A DNA stretch of 64,000 nucleotides from Cycas panzhihuaensis (taxonomy: Eukaryota > Cycadophyta), in the NCBI GenBank assembly GCA_023213395.1, contig CM041465.1, forward strand, positions 100,881,741-100,945,740, in the 5' to 3' direction. The notes beneath the pieces were generated by a model. It worked only from the letters and a program-made list of their open reading frames with translations. It searched no databases and was not told where the DNA came from. This document shows, one piece after another, positions 34,667 to 46,440 of the stretch (within the stretch, counting starts at the first letter, position 1; every line of letters starts with the position of its first letter). The translations under genes and the position numbers were made by a program.

Positions 34667-35437
34667 TTAGGCTCATTTTAGAGCATGAAGGGAGAAGGAA
34701 ATCTGCCTAGCCCACACATGAGTAGGGGTAGTTATACGTAGAATTGGGGATAGGTGACGAAGGGTAGGCCTTGTGTGGCTAGGCCTACAAGTAAACTGGT
34801 TATGGTCAGAACCAAGTTAGTGCGACAGATCTGACATGTGATGGATCGCGTGGCAAGGTCGCATCTGAGTAGAAGTGGCTCTGGTCCTGGGTGAGGACTT
34901 AGAGTGTGAAGAAGAAACAACTCTACGAGTAGCTCGTCGATGTGGATGCCTATGTGAAACCACTCAGGGAGGGCAAGAAGGTGAAAGAGGTGACTGGTTT
35001 AGAACTAACAACTCGAGAGCTAATGTAGAATGAAGAGGAGCAAGAATATCTGATCGAGATATTCCCCTAGGTACTCACAAAATTAGGGTGGCATGTTGAG
35101 GAGGGGGCTCATAACCCTCACCATCCGACTCAGAATCACCCATAACTACTAAGTAACCGTAACTACCTACACTAATAGGGAAAAACCTGACTAGGTTTGG
35201 CTCATGACATGGCATAGGGTCTGATTGATGAAGGTCAATCTCTTGAAATAGAGGTCCCACATAAGGGGTAACCTCCTCAGGATCTCTATCTTTATCATCG
35301 AAGACAACCTGACAGGCTCGATGAGAAGTGTAAGATGGCATAGGCTTATGGGCAACAACCTTAACTCGTCCCTCATAGACAAATTTAAGTTGCCTCCAAT
35401 GTGAGGAGCAGATTGCTCCTATTTAGTCAAGCCATGG
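34667..35437 (-). pseudogene. E0 interior resumes: pol deletion junction and protease-RT linker
   Basis: About 20 bp of the element tail (TTAGGCTCATTTTAGAGCAT) are followed at about 34688 by Ser/Arg-rich linker sequence and then FFPISVGSYGYLVVMGDSES (35150-35210). Integrase, RNase H and RT, about 3 kb in interior 1, are absent. E0 was therefore non-autonomous before the composite entered. Confidence 0.75.
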
Positions 35438-35760
35438 TCAACCCAACAAGAGGTTGTACTCCATATTAATATCGAGTATAACAACTTTGATAGAAACGGT
35501 CTTCCCTCCTAAGGTGAGGGAAAGGGAGACTATCCCTAAGGGGGACTTCTCAGTCCCATCATACTCTTGGCATTTCAAAGGGATAGACTTAAGAGATACT
35601 ATGCCCAACTCCTTGAGCATACATGTAGGTATAACATTAACCGAGGAGCCATTATCTATAATGGTCCTCTTTATTATAAAATCGGGAGTGTCAACGGAAA
35701 TGACAAATGGGTAATGTGTAAATCTTTCCCACTCACTAAGAGACAGGAGATCTCAGGGAT
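35438..35760 (-). pseudogene. Aspartic protease of E0
   Basis: Loop T-I-I-D-N-G-S-S-V-N at about 35640-35670, then LKELGIVSLKSIPLKCQEYD, KSPLGIVSLSLTLGGKT and DINMEYNLLLG, open from 35620 to 35438. The catalytic Asp is kept. Confidence 0.8.
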
Positions 35761-38440
35761 CAAATGAGATGATAGGTGGTGCCTACCACATGGATGGAAG
35801 CATCTTGTTGTCCAAGAGCTTCAAGAAGAAGAGCTTGTTGCTTATGATAACTTCTCAAGACATCCATCAAGGATATCCTTACAGCGACGGTGTGGAGCTC
35901 GTCAATGATAGAGAAGGATTTCCCCTTCATAGTAGGTTGGGGAAGCACCCTTCGAAAGTCGTAATGGCCAGGGCACATGGGAACGGTCTTGGGAAGTGTA
36001 GGGGTTTTCGTAAGAGAAGTTTCCAAAAGAGGGTCAAGATGTGGGATAGAGGAAGAGGCGTTGATTGCCTCTTTGGTAGCTTAACACTGAGTTAAAGCAT
36101 ATAGAGGGGTAGCCTTAAGTACTGGATCACCTTCTCTCCCTTATTTCGGGATCACGAAGGCGAAGGGGTACAATGATCAGGGGAACGCGAAGAAGAAGAC
36201 AAACCCCACACACCCTTCCCCTTACCATGTGAAGGGCAGGGGTTCAAAGATCTTTCTTAATTCTAGTTGTTCTTTTGTTGGGAGTTATGATCCCATTCCC
36301 CATGATTAGGGAATAGATCTCTATAGACTGGTTGGTCAAGGTTAGGCCTTGAGGCCCATTTGGGAGAAGGGTCACGTTGTGAGGCATCCCTAGGATGTTA
36401 AACCCGGCAACACAAATCGTTATGGAAGCATTCCCCATGAACAAAACACCACTTCTTCTCAAGGGAGGAATATATTTTCCTTACTTGAGAGGACTAGGTG
36501 CTGCCACCCTTGGGAGGAGTGGCTTGGGAAGCTTGTTGAATTAATTTATTGGATGTAGGTGATGAAGGAGCCTAAAGCTTGAGTTCCTTTATCATATGCT
36601 TAAACAAATGTATGGCCGAGGTAAGGGGATCCAAGGTCTTCTCGGTTGAGTGGGAAGAAGACTTAGTAGGTTGTTGAGTTTTAGTTTCTTTAGTTGGCAA
36701 AGGTGAATCACGTCGTCATGAGGGCTTTAAGGGCTTCTTGAGTCCAGCCTAGATCTCAATAGCATCAAGTGCCAAGCACTTAGTTATGGTGGAGTTACAT
36801 GTGGTTGCCCCCATCTTAAGGACTTCCATATGAACTTCGGGGTATAGTGCATTGATAAAGATGTCCCTCTTCATTTCCTCAGGCAAAGTAGCCTTCGTGG
36901 AATGGAGGAGGTCATAAAATCACCACACAAAACCACGATTCATCTCATCATGACCTTGTTTAAGCGAGAGGAGAGATTTCATTCCACTTTCAAATGGATG
37001 AGCAATGTCAAAATAGTTGACGAACTCATCCACGAGTTGCTGGAATGAATGGATAGAATGAGTGGGTAGGCAATAAAATCACTTGAGGGCATCACCTTGA
37101 AGAGATCGTGGAAACAGTTTCATTAGGGTATGATCATAGGCCCAGTAGTCTATGCATGTCATAAAGAAACTATGAACATGCTCTGCTGGATCCTACGATG
37201 AAGTCCCATCGAATTTGGGAACTTTAGGTGGATAAGGCGGTAAGTTGGTCTTTAGTGCCTCAATGGACAAGGTTGTTAATCTATAATCTATAAAGGGGTA
37301 TGCCCTTGCCTGGATCATAGGATTGACAAAAGATGAGGAAGGTAAAGAGCAAGGAGCAAGTGGAGGTAGAGGACCCATCCCTCCTTGAGGAAACACCCCT
37401 TGTTGAAAAGGGACTTGAGGGAAGGTGCCTTGAAAAGGAGCTGGGTCCCCTTGCGAAGGCGTAATGTAAAGTGCCATGCAAGATGGTAGAAATGAGGGGT
37501 GAGGGACTGGATTGTTCCCATATGGGCCCCCCACAGGCGGCACAACCCTATATGGGTGTAAAGGATCCACCCCATAAATAGGAAGGTGGTTCCCTTTACC
37601 ATGCCCCCATGACTGAGATGTATAGCCTGGAGGTACGTAAAGGGAAGACCCACTAGATTGAGTTTGAGGGCATGTGAAAACAGTCCCTGCATGACTAAAC
37701 AAGGGGCATAAATAGGTCCCCTAAGTCTAATAGGAAATGTGTGTGCCATATTTGGTGGTGGCATATTTGTTTGGCTAGGGAGAGGTATGCTAACTCCAAG
37801 CTGGGAGAAAGACATACCTCGAGTGGTTCTAGAAGAGTTGGGACCACAAACTAAAGTAGAGAATGCAACAGATGTCCCTAAGGTAAATGTGAGAATCGAA
37901 CGGGATGGATGCGATAGGACAAACGTGTTACTTGTTGTAGGTGGAGTAGATGTGGATGAAGAAGGTACTTCACCACACAAGACATATTTAAACCATTTAG
38001 GATGTGGTTGAAGGCGAGTAGCATGAAAACATGTGTTGAGGGCTTCAACTACATCGGTGGGAGGGGTATTCACCTAATCATAAGAGGTAGATAGAATCTC
38101 TAATGAAGCAGACCTCTCAAGACACTCCTCGTAAGAATCACCACCTGGGTGCTAGAACTCAAGAGAAGATAGAACCTCCACTCCATGAGTGGAGGGATGG
38201 ACATCATGTGGGTGTTGTTGATCACCTAAATAATAGATAGGGTCGTCACCCTCTTGGATGGACCCCAGGAAAAAGGTAGAAAAGTCATGGTCTCTGGAAA
38301 TGAAGGTATGGTATGCCCAATCCGAAGGATATCCTTCCATTGTCAAATCAGAATCTGATGATGAAAGGAGATGGTATGTGGGATCTTCTAACAATGGGGG
38401 TAGACCTCGTAGGCGACGTGAGAAACGTCATATACAAGAC
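35761..38440 (-). pseudogene. gag of E0
   Basis: Frame from about 38434 (RFSRRLRGLPPLLEDPTYHL; the expected ATG codon is ATA). It includes NTPPTDVVEALN, RLQPHPKWFKYVLCGE (38073-37950), the Pro-rich part with GPYGNNPVPHPSFLPS, and LSIEALKTNLPPYPPKVPKF. The capsid core and a clear knuckle WCFVHGECFHNDLC (36400-36450) follow. Gln and Trp codons that are stops in both composite interiors are intact here (QPHPKWF and QQL), so E0 gag is less decayed at those sites. Confidence 0.82.
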
Positions 38441-38577
38441 TTACCAACACATTAGAAGAGGAAGAGGAATGAAGGTAGTGTAAGTGTTGGGGGCTATCCA
38501 ATAAAACCAAAAAAGAAGGACTACCAAAGGGTAGTAGCACCAACAAGAAAGGGAAGAAGACTAACTCTCTCACACAG

Positions 38578-41388
38578 GGTGTCTGTGCACTGGAGCACTA
38601 GTTTAGGACCCACGAATGGTGCCTAACTTCCTCAGAGTAGCTTTCGCTTTTAGTTTTGAGGGGCAAGATACATGTAGGGGTATCTTGGGTAACCCCAAAG
38701 GATGAGGTCCTCCCACCCCTGGATGGCTGGAAAGGATGAGGAGGCCTAACAAAGTAGATGGACCCAGTAGGAAAGATGTATGACATGGGTATAACGTATA
38801 GACAAACAGAATGGGAGCACAATACAACAACAAGAACCTTTCCTATGTCTACTAACTCAGGGTGGGCCTAAAGTAGGTAGGAGTGATGGCGAAGATGGGG
38901 CGTGTGTGAGGAAGTAGAAGTGATGTTGTGTGTGTGTGCTTTCGTAAAAGAAAGAAAATACAAACAACACTCCCTTTCTCTCGTTTCCTTTTATCAACAA
39001 AAGTGTAAGGAAAGAAATGTTTCACACACAGTCAAACATACATGCCAAAGTGAATATACAACTAAGGGAATGTTTGTGCTTCGAGTGAGAAAAGGAGGTG
39101 GTATGATTTCTATAAAGTATTCTTTCCTAAGAAAGCATTCATACAATATGTAAATGCAAGATGAATGCACACAAGTTGCTTATTACCCTTTCTCTTTTAG
39201 TGTAGTTTATCATGCAAGCATATGTGCTTAACAAAAAAACAAGAAAAGGAAGAGCTAGGTGAGAAAGTATGGTGTGTACCTGGAAGGTTGTGTAGTTGGA
39301 AGAGGGCCTTAACCCAGGAGTCACATTTGTCTTCTCGTCCTCACTCAATACATAGCTAATGTTGTGGTGAAGGTGGAGTGAGGGCTTCCTTACCTTCCCC
39401 ACATAAAGAGAAATGAAACAGAAAGAGCAAATGACTGTGCAAGAAAGAAGAAAACTAGAGAAGACGATAAAGGAAATGAAGAAGGCAAGGGTCTACTCAG
39501 ATCAGAGTACTTCCTTCTCCTTGCAAATACTGCCACATTACCTACACCCACAAAGACCTTTACCCTCCCAAAAGGGCTGCCAAGAAATAGAACAAATATA
39601 CATATAATGATATAATGATAAATTGCTAAAATATAATATGTTACATTAGTCAATTCTCCACAAAAGATAACTCTACAATATCTCCAAAAGAAAGCACCAA
39701 AACCTTCCAAGCAAGAAGGAGGTTAGCCTCAGAATGGCCAACCCTCTGGTCTATGTACCTCCACGTTGCCCCAAAGTATAAAGAGTAGCAAATAGGATAG
39801 CCTACGGGTAAAATAACAGGAAGAGGATGAGTGTTGTAAAGTTTGTGGGTAGTTGCTAGTGTTGCAAATGTGCTATAGGTAGCAAGTTGCAACGTAGGTG
39901 GTACCAAGGCTAAGGATGAATGCTGGGCATTGTGTAGGGTTGAAAGAAAGGAATAAAATGAGGCATGTAGGCTTGAGTCCAGTGCAGTAGGTGCTGCACA
40001 TGCTAAAACTCAGTGCAGGCCTAGTCCTAAAGGTCTCTGGGGCGTACCAAGAAAGGAACGTATGAGGGAGAGGAAGGAGAAGTAGGGTTTTCCCTTGGAG
40101 AGTAGGTCTAGTAGGTACGGATCCCACCTTACTCCCTCTACTCACACCTTATGGGTCCTCTCCCATAGTCTTCTTGGAGATAGCTAAGGGAGGACAAGGG
40201 ATACTGAGGTTATAGGCAAGAATAAAGGGAAGAATTACACTTTCATATGGTAGGACACCAAGATACGAAGTGTATGCTAAAAGAACTTGCCTATGTAAGC
40301 TAAACTTATAGAAAATGATGATCAATGAAGAAGGGTACCTACTGGGCTGAGATAAGGGTAGGTTTGCCCCTGTGGACAATAGAGAATAGTAGGTTGGAGG
40401 AGCTTACAAGGTGTTTTCGAGTTGCAGGAGGAGAGAGCTCGTTGGAGACTAAAGGGTGCACGTGGAGGCCACTCCTGGGCATAAATCTTTGCCTAGAGAT
40501 GTTGATGGAGAGGCTTGCTACCATAAAAGAATGGTGTAAAAGGCAGATTCTAGGCTGGTATGCCAGAAACACAGGTATACCAGGTATTCTACAGAGTATC
40601 CTTGTGAGAACTGAGAGAAGAGAAGAAGAGAAGTGTTGTTGGAGAGCCAAGAAGATGGAAAATGAGTATGCTTTTGGGATATATACCTATCCTAACCCTA
40701 ATCGAGTGATTAGGGTTCAAGTAGGGCTAATTTGACAACTTATCCACATGGCAGTTTCGCAAAAAAGGCAAGAATTTTCATGATGGATTTTAAAAATAGT
40801 GAGAAACAGTCGCACCGCGATAAACTTCATGGTACTACTAAGTTTATAGCAGTGCAAAACCAAGGTGCAACAATAGCAAAAATAAGTGTCCTGGGAACCC
40901 AAAACAAGGATATCCTAGGCCCAGGAGGGTCTGACCCTCCTATCCACATGGTTGGGGACATTCTGAAGGGGTGAGTTGACTAGACCAGGCAGGATATTGT
41001 AAGGAAAGAGTCCTAGGAATGCTAGAAATAGGTGAAAGTGCCTACCACTCTTAGGGAAACTAGGGATCGTGGTGGCTAACCAAGGTGTGAGTGGATCACA
41101 CTAAATGGCAGGGGCTTGAGGTGACATGGAGGTAATGTAGAGGGGTGTGGAGTGCCATGGGGGTACATGACTCGCTGAGGAGTATATCCTGTGAAGGGTC
41201 ATCATAGGCTAGAGACATACGAGGTGCTCAAGCGAGATGTATAACCAATCTTAAAATAAGCTAATCAAACCATGCAACCTAAATAATGCTCTAATCCACA
41301 TCTTTGAAGTGGCTGAGATAAGAGAGAAAACATACCTATGCTTACCTGAGTCGATCCATCCATACCCATTCCCGGTAGTCGGGAAACA
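38578..41388 (-). repeat. 5' LTR of outer element E0
   Basis: Pair of 1-1934, ending GGGAAACA at 41388. Its left end is damaged: the PBS and first ~100 bp seen in other copies are missing between ACTCTCTCAC and AGGGTGTCTG. The promoter TATA is at 40679-40685 with the perfect AACCCTAAT-N6-ATTAGGGTT repeat at 40694-40717. Confidence 0.88.
40679..40717 (-). promoter_or_regulatory. E0 5' LTR promoter
   Basis: TATATAT box with the inverted telobox-like repeat AACCCTAAT-CGAGTG-ATTAGGGTT upstream on the minus strand; same spacing as in the 3' LTR. Confidence 0.6.
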
Positions 41389-41517
41389 CAAACCAAGAAA
41401 TGAATCTATAAACAGACTTCACCATGCCATAAGAGTGAGTAGGTCAAGAGATAGGAATGTATACCTATGCTTACCTAAGAGATGTTACTCCTACCCATTC
41501 CTGGTGGCCAGGAAACA
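41389..41517 (-). repeat. LTR end fragment of element E4
   Basis: After E0's LTR ends, a second LTR terminus (ACCTATGCTTACCTAAGAGA…GGCCAGGAAACA) appears, followed by a PPT and interior. E0 therefore lies within an E4 LTR whose other part is beyond the left edge. Confidence 0.7.
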
Positions 41518-42090
41518 CTACTCCCTTAGCAGTAGAACCTCGTCACTTGAAACCGTATAATAATGGTGAATGTTATCAACACAAACGATCTAGTAACACC
41601 TACATATGTAAGTGTGTCTTCATCCAAGGGGAAGTAGTGAATGATGTGACAGATCACTTGGATAGGGACATGTGCTTGGGAGAGGATAGGAAGATGTGGC
41701 CTACCTCATCCATAGGGTTCGAAGCCCTAAACCCAAAGTGCATGTGAAGTGGAGGCGAGGTGACATGGGGGGTGCCCATACAATGCCAAAAGTAGGGTAT
41801 GAAGGAAAGAGGAGATAAGAGGGGTGCCCCCATCACCTGCATATATAATGTAAATGCTACCTAGAGTGAACATAGTCAAAAGATATACGAGTTCAAGCTG
41901 AAAATCCTATGAATATGAAGTACAAATATAAAGGGTCATGCCATGAATGGTATGATAATAGAGTAAAGAAAAAAAAATGTGGTCACCATAATTTTTATAC
42001 CTCATTAGTGGCCTAGTTTTGGAGGCGCCAGGGAGATTAGCCAATGGTGTAAGAAGAGGGTTAGCTTATGAACTTGGTAACAAGTTACCT
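41518..42090. other. E4 3' interior, noncoding
   Basis: PPT-like CTGCTAAGGGAGTAG (minus strand) at 41518, then sequence related to 1950-2300 of E0 but diverged. No reading frame recognised. Confidence 0.5.
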
Positions 42091-42515
42091 AGAGTGAGGA
42101 GGTGATGCTCTAGGATACGGTAGACGAGATTATCTACCTAAGAATTCAGTTCTTACATGATATACTAGATATCCACAAAAGAAAAGAGGGATAACAACGA
42201 CCTGGCAGTCAAGGTGAGGGACATCAATCGAGGGTAACGTACCTAGTAAACTTGGGTTAGTTATAACATGACGATTTGAGAGTCACAATGAAGGATAATA
42301 GGGCCATGGTGAAAGTAGAGGACATCAATGAGGGCTTCGATAATGGCTATATATTCAGACTCGTTATTCATAACCTTAGGCAAGTAGACTCCAAAATGCA
42401 TGTGGTCATTTCCGAAGGGATCGCAGAGAATCCATGCGACTACAGAGGGTCCAGGGTTGTTGTGACTACCACCATTAGTAAAAATGAGAAGAACCATGGT
42501 AAAAAAAAGGAGGAG
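42090..42515 (-). pseudogene. aRH domain of E4
   Basis: MVLLIFTNGGSHNNPGPSVV, then LPKVMNNESEYIAIIEALID and IILHCDSQIVML, followed by LTQVY after a stop. The first Asp is Asn, as in E0. Glu and second Asp are kept; the C-terminal block is eroded. Confidence 0.78.
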
Positions 42516-43245
42516 GTTCAAAACTAGTTATAAAAGAATAGATAATGGCACTGTCGAGGTGGAAAAAGGGGTAGAAACAGGGCTATAATAGCTCAAAATG
42601 AATAGATATGTAAGGCATAGAAGGATAGGAGAGCCCTAGGGATAGGCTATTAGGCTTGCAGAGGGCCTACCCAATGGAGGAGGCAAGAATGGATGCTAAA
42701 ACATGCTCTTTCGACACTCTTGGAGGCATAATAGGGCCAACGAGGGCTTGGAAGAAGGAGGAGCTCTCGCCTGGAGCCTCAGGGGCTTGAACAGATGCCA
42801 AAAATAGATCCAATGCTAAAATAAGCTAAAGGAGTATAAACATAAGTATGCTTTGGAGAGGCATAAAAATTGAGATAACTAGGCCTTTAGTAGGCTAGAG
42901 GAGCTTGTCATAAATACATGAAAAAGAGGTAAAAAGGAAGCTCTAGGAGTGAAATAGGGTTGGACCCTAAAGACAAAGAGAATGGGGGCAAAAACAGGTC
43001 ATGAGGGCTATCACATTAGAGAAAACAGAGGTGGTGCTTCAAGAGGCCTCATGAGTAAAAAGAAGTGAGGGGGCAAAAACAAGTTTCATTTTCATGGGCC
43101 CCTCATGTGACCTAGAGCCCTTCGGTCTAAGTAGCCAGGCTTTACCATGCTTTGCGAGCTCTTGAGAGATCCAACCATCAAAATTCAGCAGGGAGATAGC
43201 TGTCGGGACTGGGTCAGAGTGATGGAGGCGATCATACCAGATCTA
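42516..43245. other. E4 spacer between aRH and antisense gene
   Basis: Homologous in layout to 3050-3515 and 21430-22123. The TATA seen in E0 is not recognisable. Nothing coding is seen. Confidence 0.5.
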
Positions 43246-43751
43246 GTGAGTGGATCTTACCTTAAGCCCTGCTTTTTATTCATTTAATTTAATGCTTATT
43301 TTTTGAGAATTTGGGCCCCGTAAGGGCCATGGGGACTCCATGGAGCTTATTAGAGGCCCAAGGAGGGGAAGGACCAGGGCAATAAGTAGCCATGGTCCCA
43401 GTGGACTAAGCTAGGTCCACTAAAATATTTTTTTTGAAATTTTAGCCCCCCTCCCCCCCTCCCACTTATTTTTTAGGGGGGTACTCACAACCCCATGGCA
43501 TTTGTTGTAGTGCTGTGAAGTTTGCGGTAGGGCCCATTAAGAGCCCAAAAAATTTTAGTAGGGCCTACATCAATATCTATAGTACCATATATATTGATGT
43601 AGGGAAGAGGCCAAGTAAAGAAAAAAAGAAAGAAATTGACTAGACTGGCCAACTTTGCCTAGTTTGAGGTGACTTAGACCATCCAGAGGGAGGGATGAGA
43701 CATAACAGTTAGGCTGGGATGACTAATTGGTTGGTTGATTATTATTTGTAG
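43246..43751 (+). other. Putative first intron of antisense gene (E4), with 13-bp hairpin
   Basis: GTGAGT donor and TTATTTGTAG acceptor. A perfect inverted repeat CCTACATCAATAT / ATATTGATGTAGG lies at 43564-43576 and 43591-43603 with a 14-nt spacer. Confidence 0.5.
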
Positions 43752-44922
43752 GTTGTTCTTGTGGTTGATAACTATAAGAATATCGAGATGGCTATGATGA
43801 GCTTCATCAAGATGATGAGCTGGCAAGAGAGGAGCATCTTATGATGTTGCGGGCTATTGAAGGTGATCAGGACGCCTTAGTATACATCCGATCAGAGGTT
43901 GTTAGTGGATATTATATCTTATTGGGGCAAGAGGAGGTATATATTTCATCTCTCATAGGTGGGGGATGTCACCATCACTTTAGGGGATATCAGAAGGATA
44001 CTCACAGTGCCAATTGGGGGTACACCATCTTCTTTAGGCACTCTTCTTAGCACGGACACTGCTCATTAGAAGGTGGTTAGGTTCTTTACTGGGAGGAGTA
44101 GATGGGACCATAGAGGGGTATCAGTACAGGCTATGGTCCTATCTAAAGTTCCTCGAGTTAGGAAACTCATCACACTAGCTATTCTATTCTAGATATCTTA
44201 GAAATAGAATTACAGAGACATACCTGGCAATTGGATGACTACCATATGATGGTGTAGGGCTGAAGAGAGGTTCGTTTCAGTTGCATTGATAGCAACTAAT
44301 GTTGTGGCCTAGCCAGATTAGATTAGAATAACTGGGAGAGGAGGCTTCTCATACATGTTGTTGCAGTGCTGGTTTTTTGATCACTTTGGAGGAGTGGCCC
44401 CACCAGGGGGATCCCACCCTATATTTGTGAAATTACCCATGGTACACAGATCGTAGATGCCTTTCAGGGGCACCGAAGATCAAGTGTACATACAACACTC
44501 TATGGCAGTGACATCATTGGACCTTCTTATGCTTAATGATTATACAGTAGACCCATATGGAGTGATCTATTGGGAGAGCAATGAGGAGGGGGGAGAGTTA
44601 GAGAATGAGCTAGAGGATGGTATACATGACAATGGAGGTGATGGAGGTGCTACGATAGAGCTAGTAAGAGGTGTAGAGGTAGGTAAAGGAGCTAGTGATA
44701 GTTTGTCAATGGTAGTAGTGGCCATGGTAGCAGTAGCAGAGTTAGCAATAGTTGTAGAGAGGGAGGCTCCTAGATGTGAGGAAGCAGAGGGAGGAGATGC
44801 CCTGGCAACTCATGAGACAGGAGAGGAGGTAGTGCCAAGGAACTAGGAGGTAGAGGCAATAGCTAAGGGAGTAGCAACAGATGAGGAGATCATGCGAGAG
44901 GAGGAGCCGGTCATCCTAAGAG
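43752..44922 (+). pseudogene. Antisense PMD exon (E4)
   Basis: Plus-strand landmarks: MAMMSFIKMMSWQERSIL, QRLLVDIISYWGKRRYIFHL, VGDVTITLGDIRRILTVPIG, SRWDHRGVSVQAMV, RVRKLITLAILF, NYRDIPGNWM and QCWFFDHFGGVAPPGG. An open acidic stretch (44457-44846) follows. Stops and one frame change (about 43850) break it. This is the third independent copy of the antisense gene, diverged enough from the others to show conservation of the domain. Confidence 0.73.
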
Positions 44923-45044
44923 GTAAGATTTTTCTTTGATTCTAGCTTTAGATTTTGCTTGATCATTCATTGCTTTGTCAGATACTTGGGCTTTTTATAT
45001 TGATGTATATTCTTGACTAACACATGAGATAAATGGCTTGGCAG
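44923..45044 (+). other. Phase-1 intron in antisense gene (E4)
   Basis: AGAG|GTAAGATTTTT to CTTGGCAG|GT, 122 bp. A branch-point-like TTGACTAAC lies about 30 bp before the acceptor. Joining the exons keeps the frame (…VILR-G-GVGMAMLIEVVVC). Position and phase match 5113-5225. Confidence 0.75.
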
Positions 45045-45790
45045 GTGGTGTAGGGATGGCTATGCTGATAGAGGTAGTAGTCTGTGACCTATTTCGATAG
45101 GTGTACGAGGAGGGATAACCTCCCATCCTAAATAGTGAGGAGCCTCAATCAATAGGGCCATATATAACAACATTTGCTTCTTTGACTTGAGCCCAGAACA
45201 TATAGGCTACTGAGACTTAAGAGCACCAGGCAAAGGTGAGCAGGGTGTAGTACACTCAAGATGCCCTGTAGGCAAAGAGGGACCAACTAGTGGCAAAGAG
45301 GGACTCGCTACAGGGTAGGGTGTGAGGGCTAGAGTCTCAGCCATGAGGAGCAGGAGGTGACATTAGGAGCTAGATATAGGTTATTATACTAGAGGAGAGG
45401 CTCCATTGGTAAGAGATAGAGCGAGATCACACCTTGGCTAAGAGGGATTGTATATAGGAGAGATATGATCACCTAGTCAATCAGATGGTTGGTCGGTCGC
45501 TACGCAATAGGATACATATGATGATTTCCACTTAGTGGAGGGTGTGAGACGAGGAGAGTGAGGTTGGGACCTCACAGAGGTGTTAGAGGAGCTTGGGAGG
45601 GATGTGGTCCCCTAGCGAGGGATCATGTAGACAAGGGGACAATACCCCTTGATAGCAAAGCATCTAGGATACTCATTGTATTATGGATTTTTGGTAGGAA
45701 AGCTTCGGATCTCCAGGGAGTTTTTTTACCACATGTGGATATATAGTTATACTCCTCCCTACTAGGATTTTGGGTTCTTAGGGCACATTG
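45045..45790 (+). pseudogene. Antisense coiled-coil exon (E4)
   Basis: MAMLIEVVVCDLFR continues to a Lys/Arg/Asp/Leu-rich run with repeated AKRD-type heptads (45270-45470). It then runs to a tail containing WSPSEGSCR-like sequence homologous to 24460-24510. Stops are numerous. Confidence 0.55.
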
Positions 45791-46440
45791 CTGAGATAAT
45801 GTACCATATCAATCATGATGTGCTATATGATTTTGATGTATATATATATATAGCTAGAGGACACATTGGTACCCCATTTTGATGCATGATGATGATGATG
45901 TTTTGTTTGCTTTGTTATGTAGTTTGTTTTGTTTATGATCATAGATAAAGATAGATATAAGTATATATGGATATGGGTGCACAGATGAACGAGGGATTAT
46001 ATGCTTAGATAGCTTGATTTGATTGCTATATTATGGTTTTGGTTATATTACATATAAATGATACTTATATGCTTCCTTTCATGCAGTGCTATACTTATAC
46101 TAGGCACACACACTCATCATGTATATAGATGGTTATGTATGAGACTAGGCAAGGGTGCCATGCACATTCCTCGAATGGAACAAGGTGGATATATTAAGAA
46201 AGCAATAGCTAGGGGTACAGATACCTAAACAAAAAGGGGCTTAGGTTGGTAAGCAACTCCATGCTTGGAAGCGAATGAGGTTCACTTTCCTAACTAAGAA
46301 AAGAGAAGGTCTCCCTCGGAAATAAGACGCAAAGATACAATACATAAATAATGAAATCAAGAGGATAGAAAGCCACTCTAAACAATCATTGCACCTTAGA
46401 CTAGCAGGAATAACGGTATGCTTAGAGTGGTAGTTTAGGC
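45791..46440. other. E4 spacer with TA and TGATGATG runs
   Basis: (TA)n at about 45839-45852 and GATGATGATGATG near 45888 lie where interiors 1 and 2 also carry a TA run. The acceptor-like TTCCTTTCATGCAG ends at 46086. No gene seen. Confidence 0.5.
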
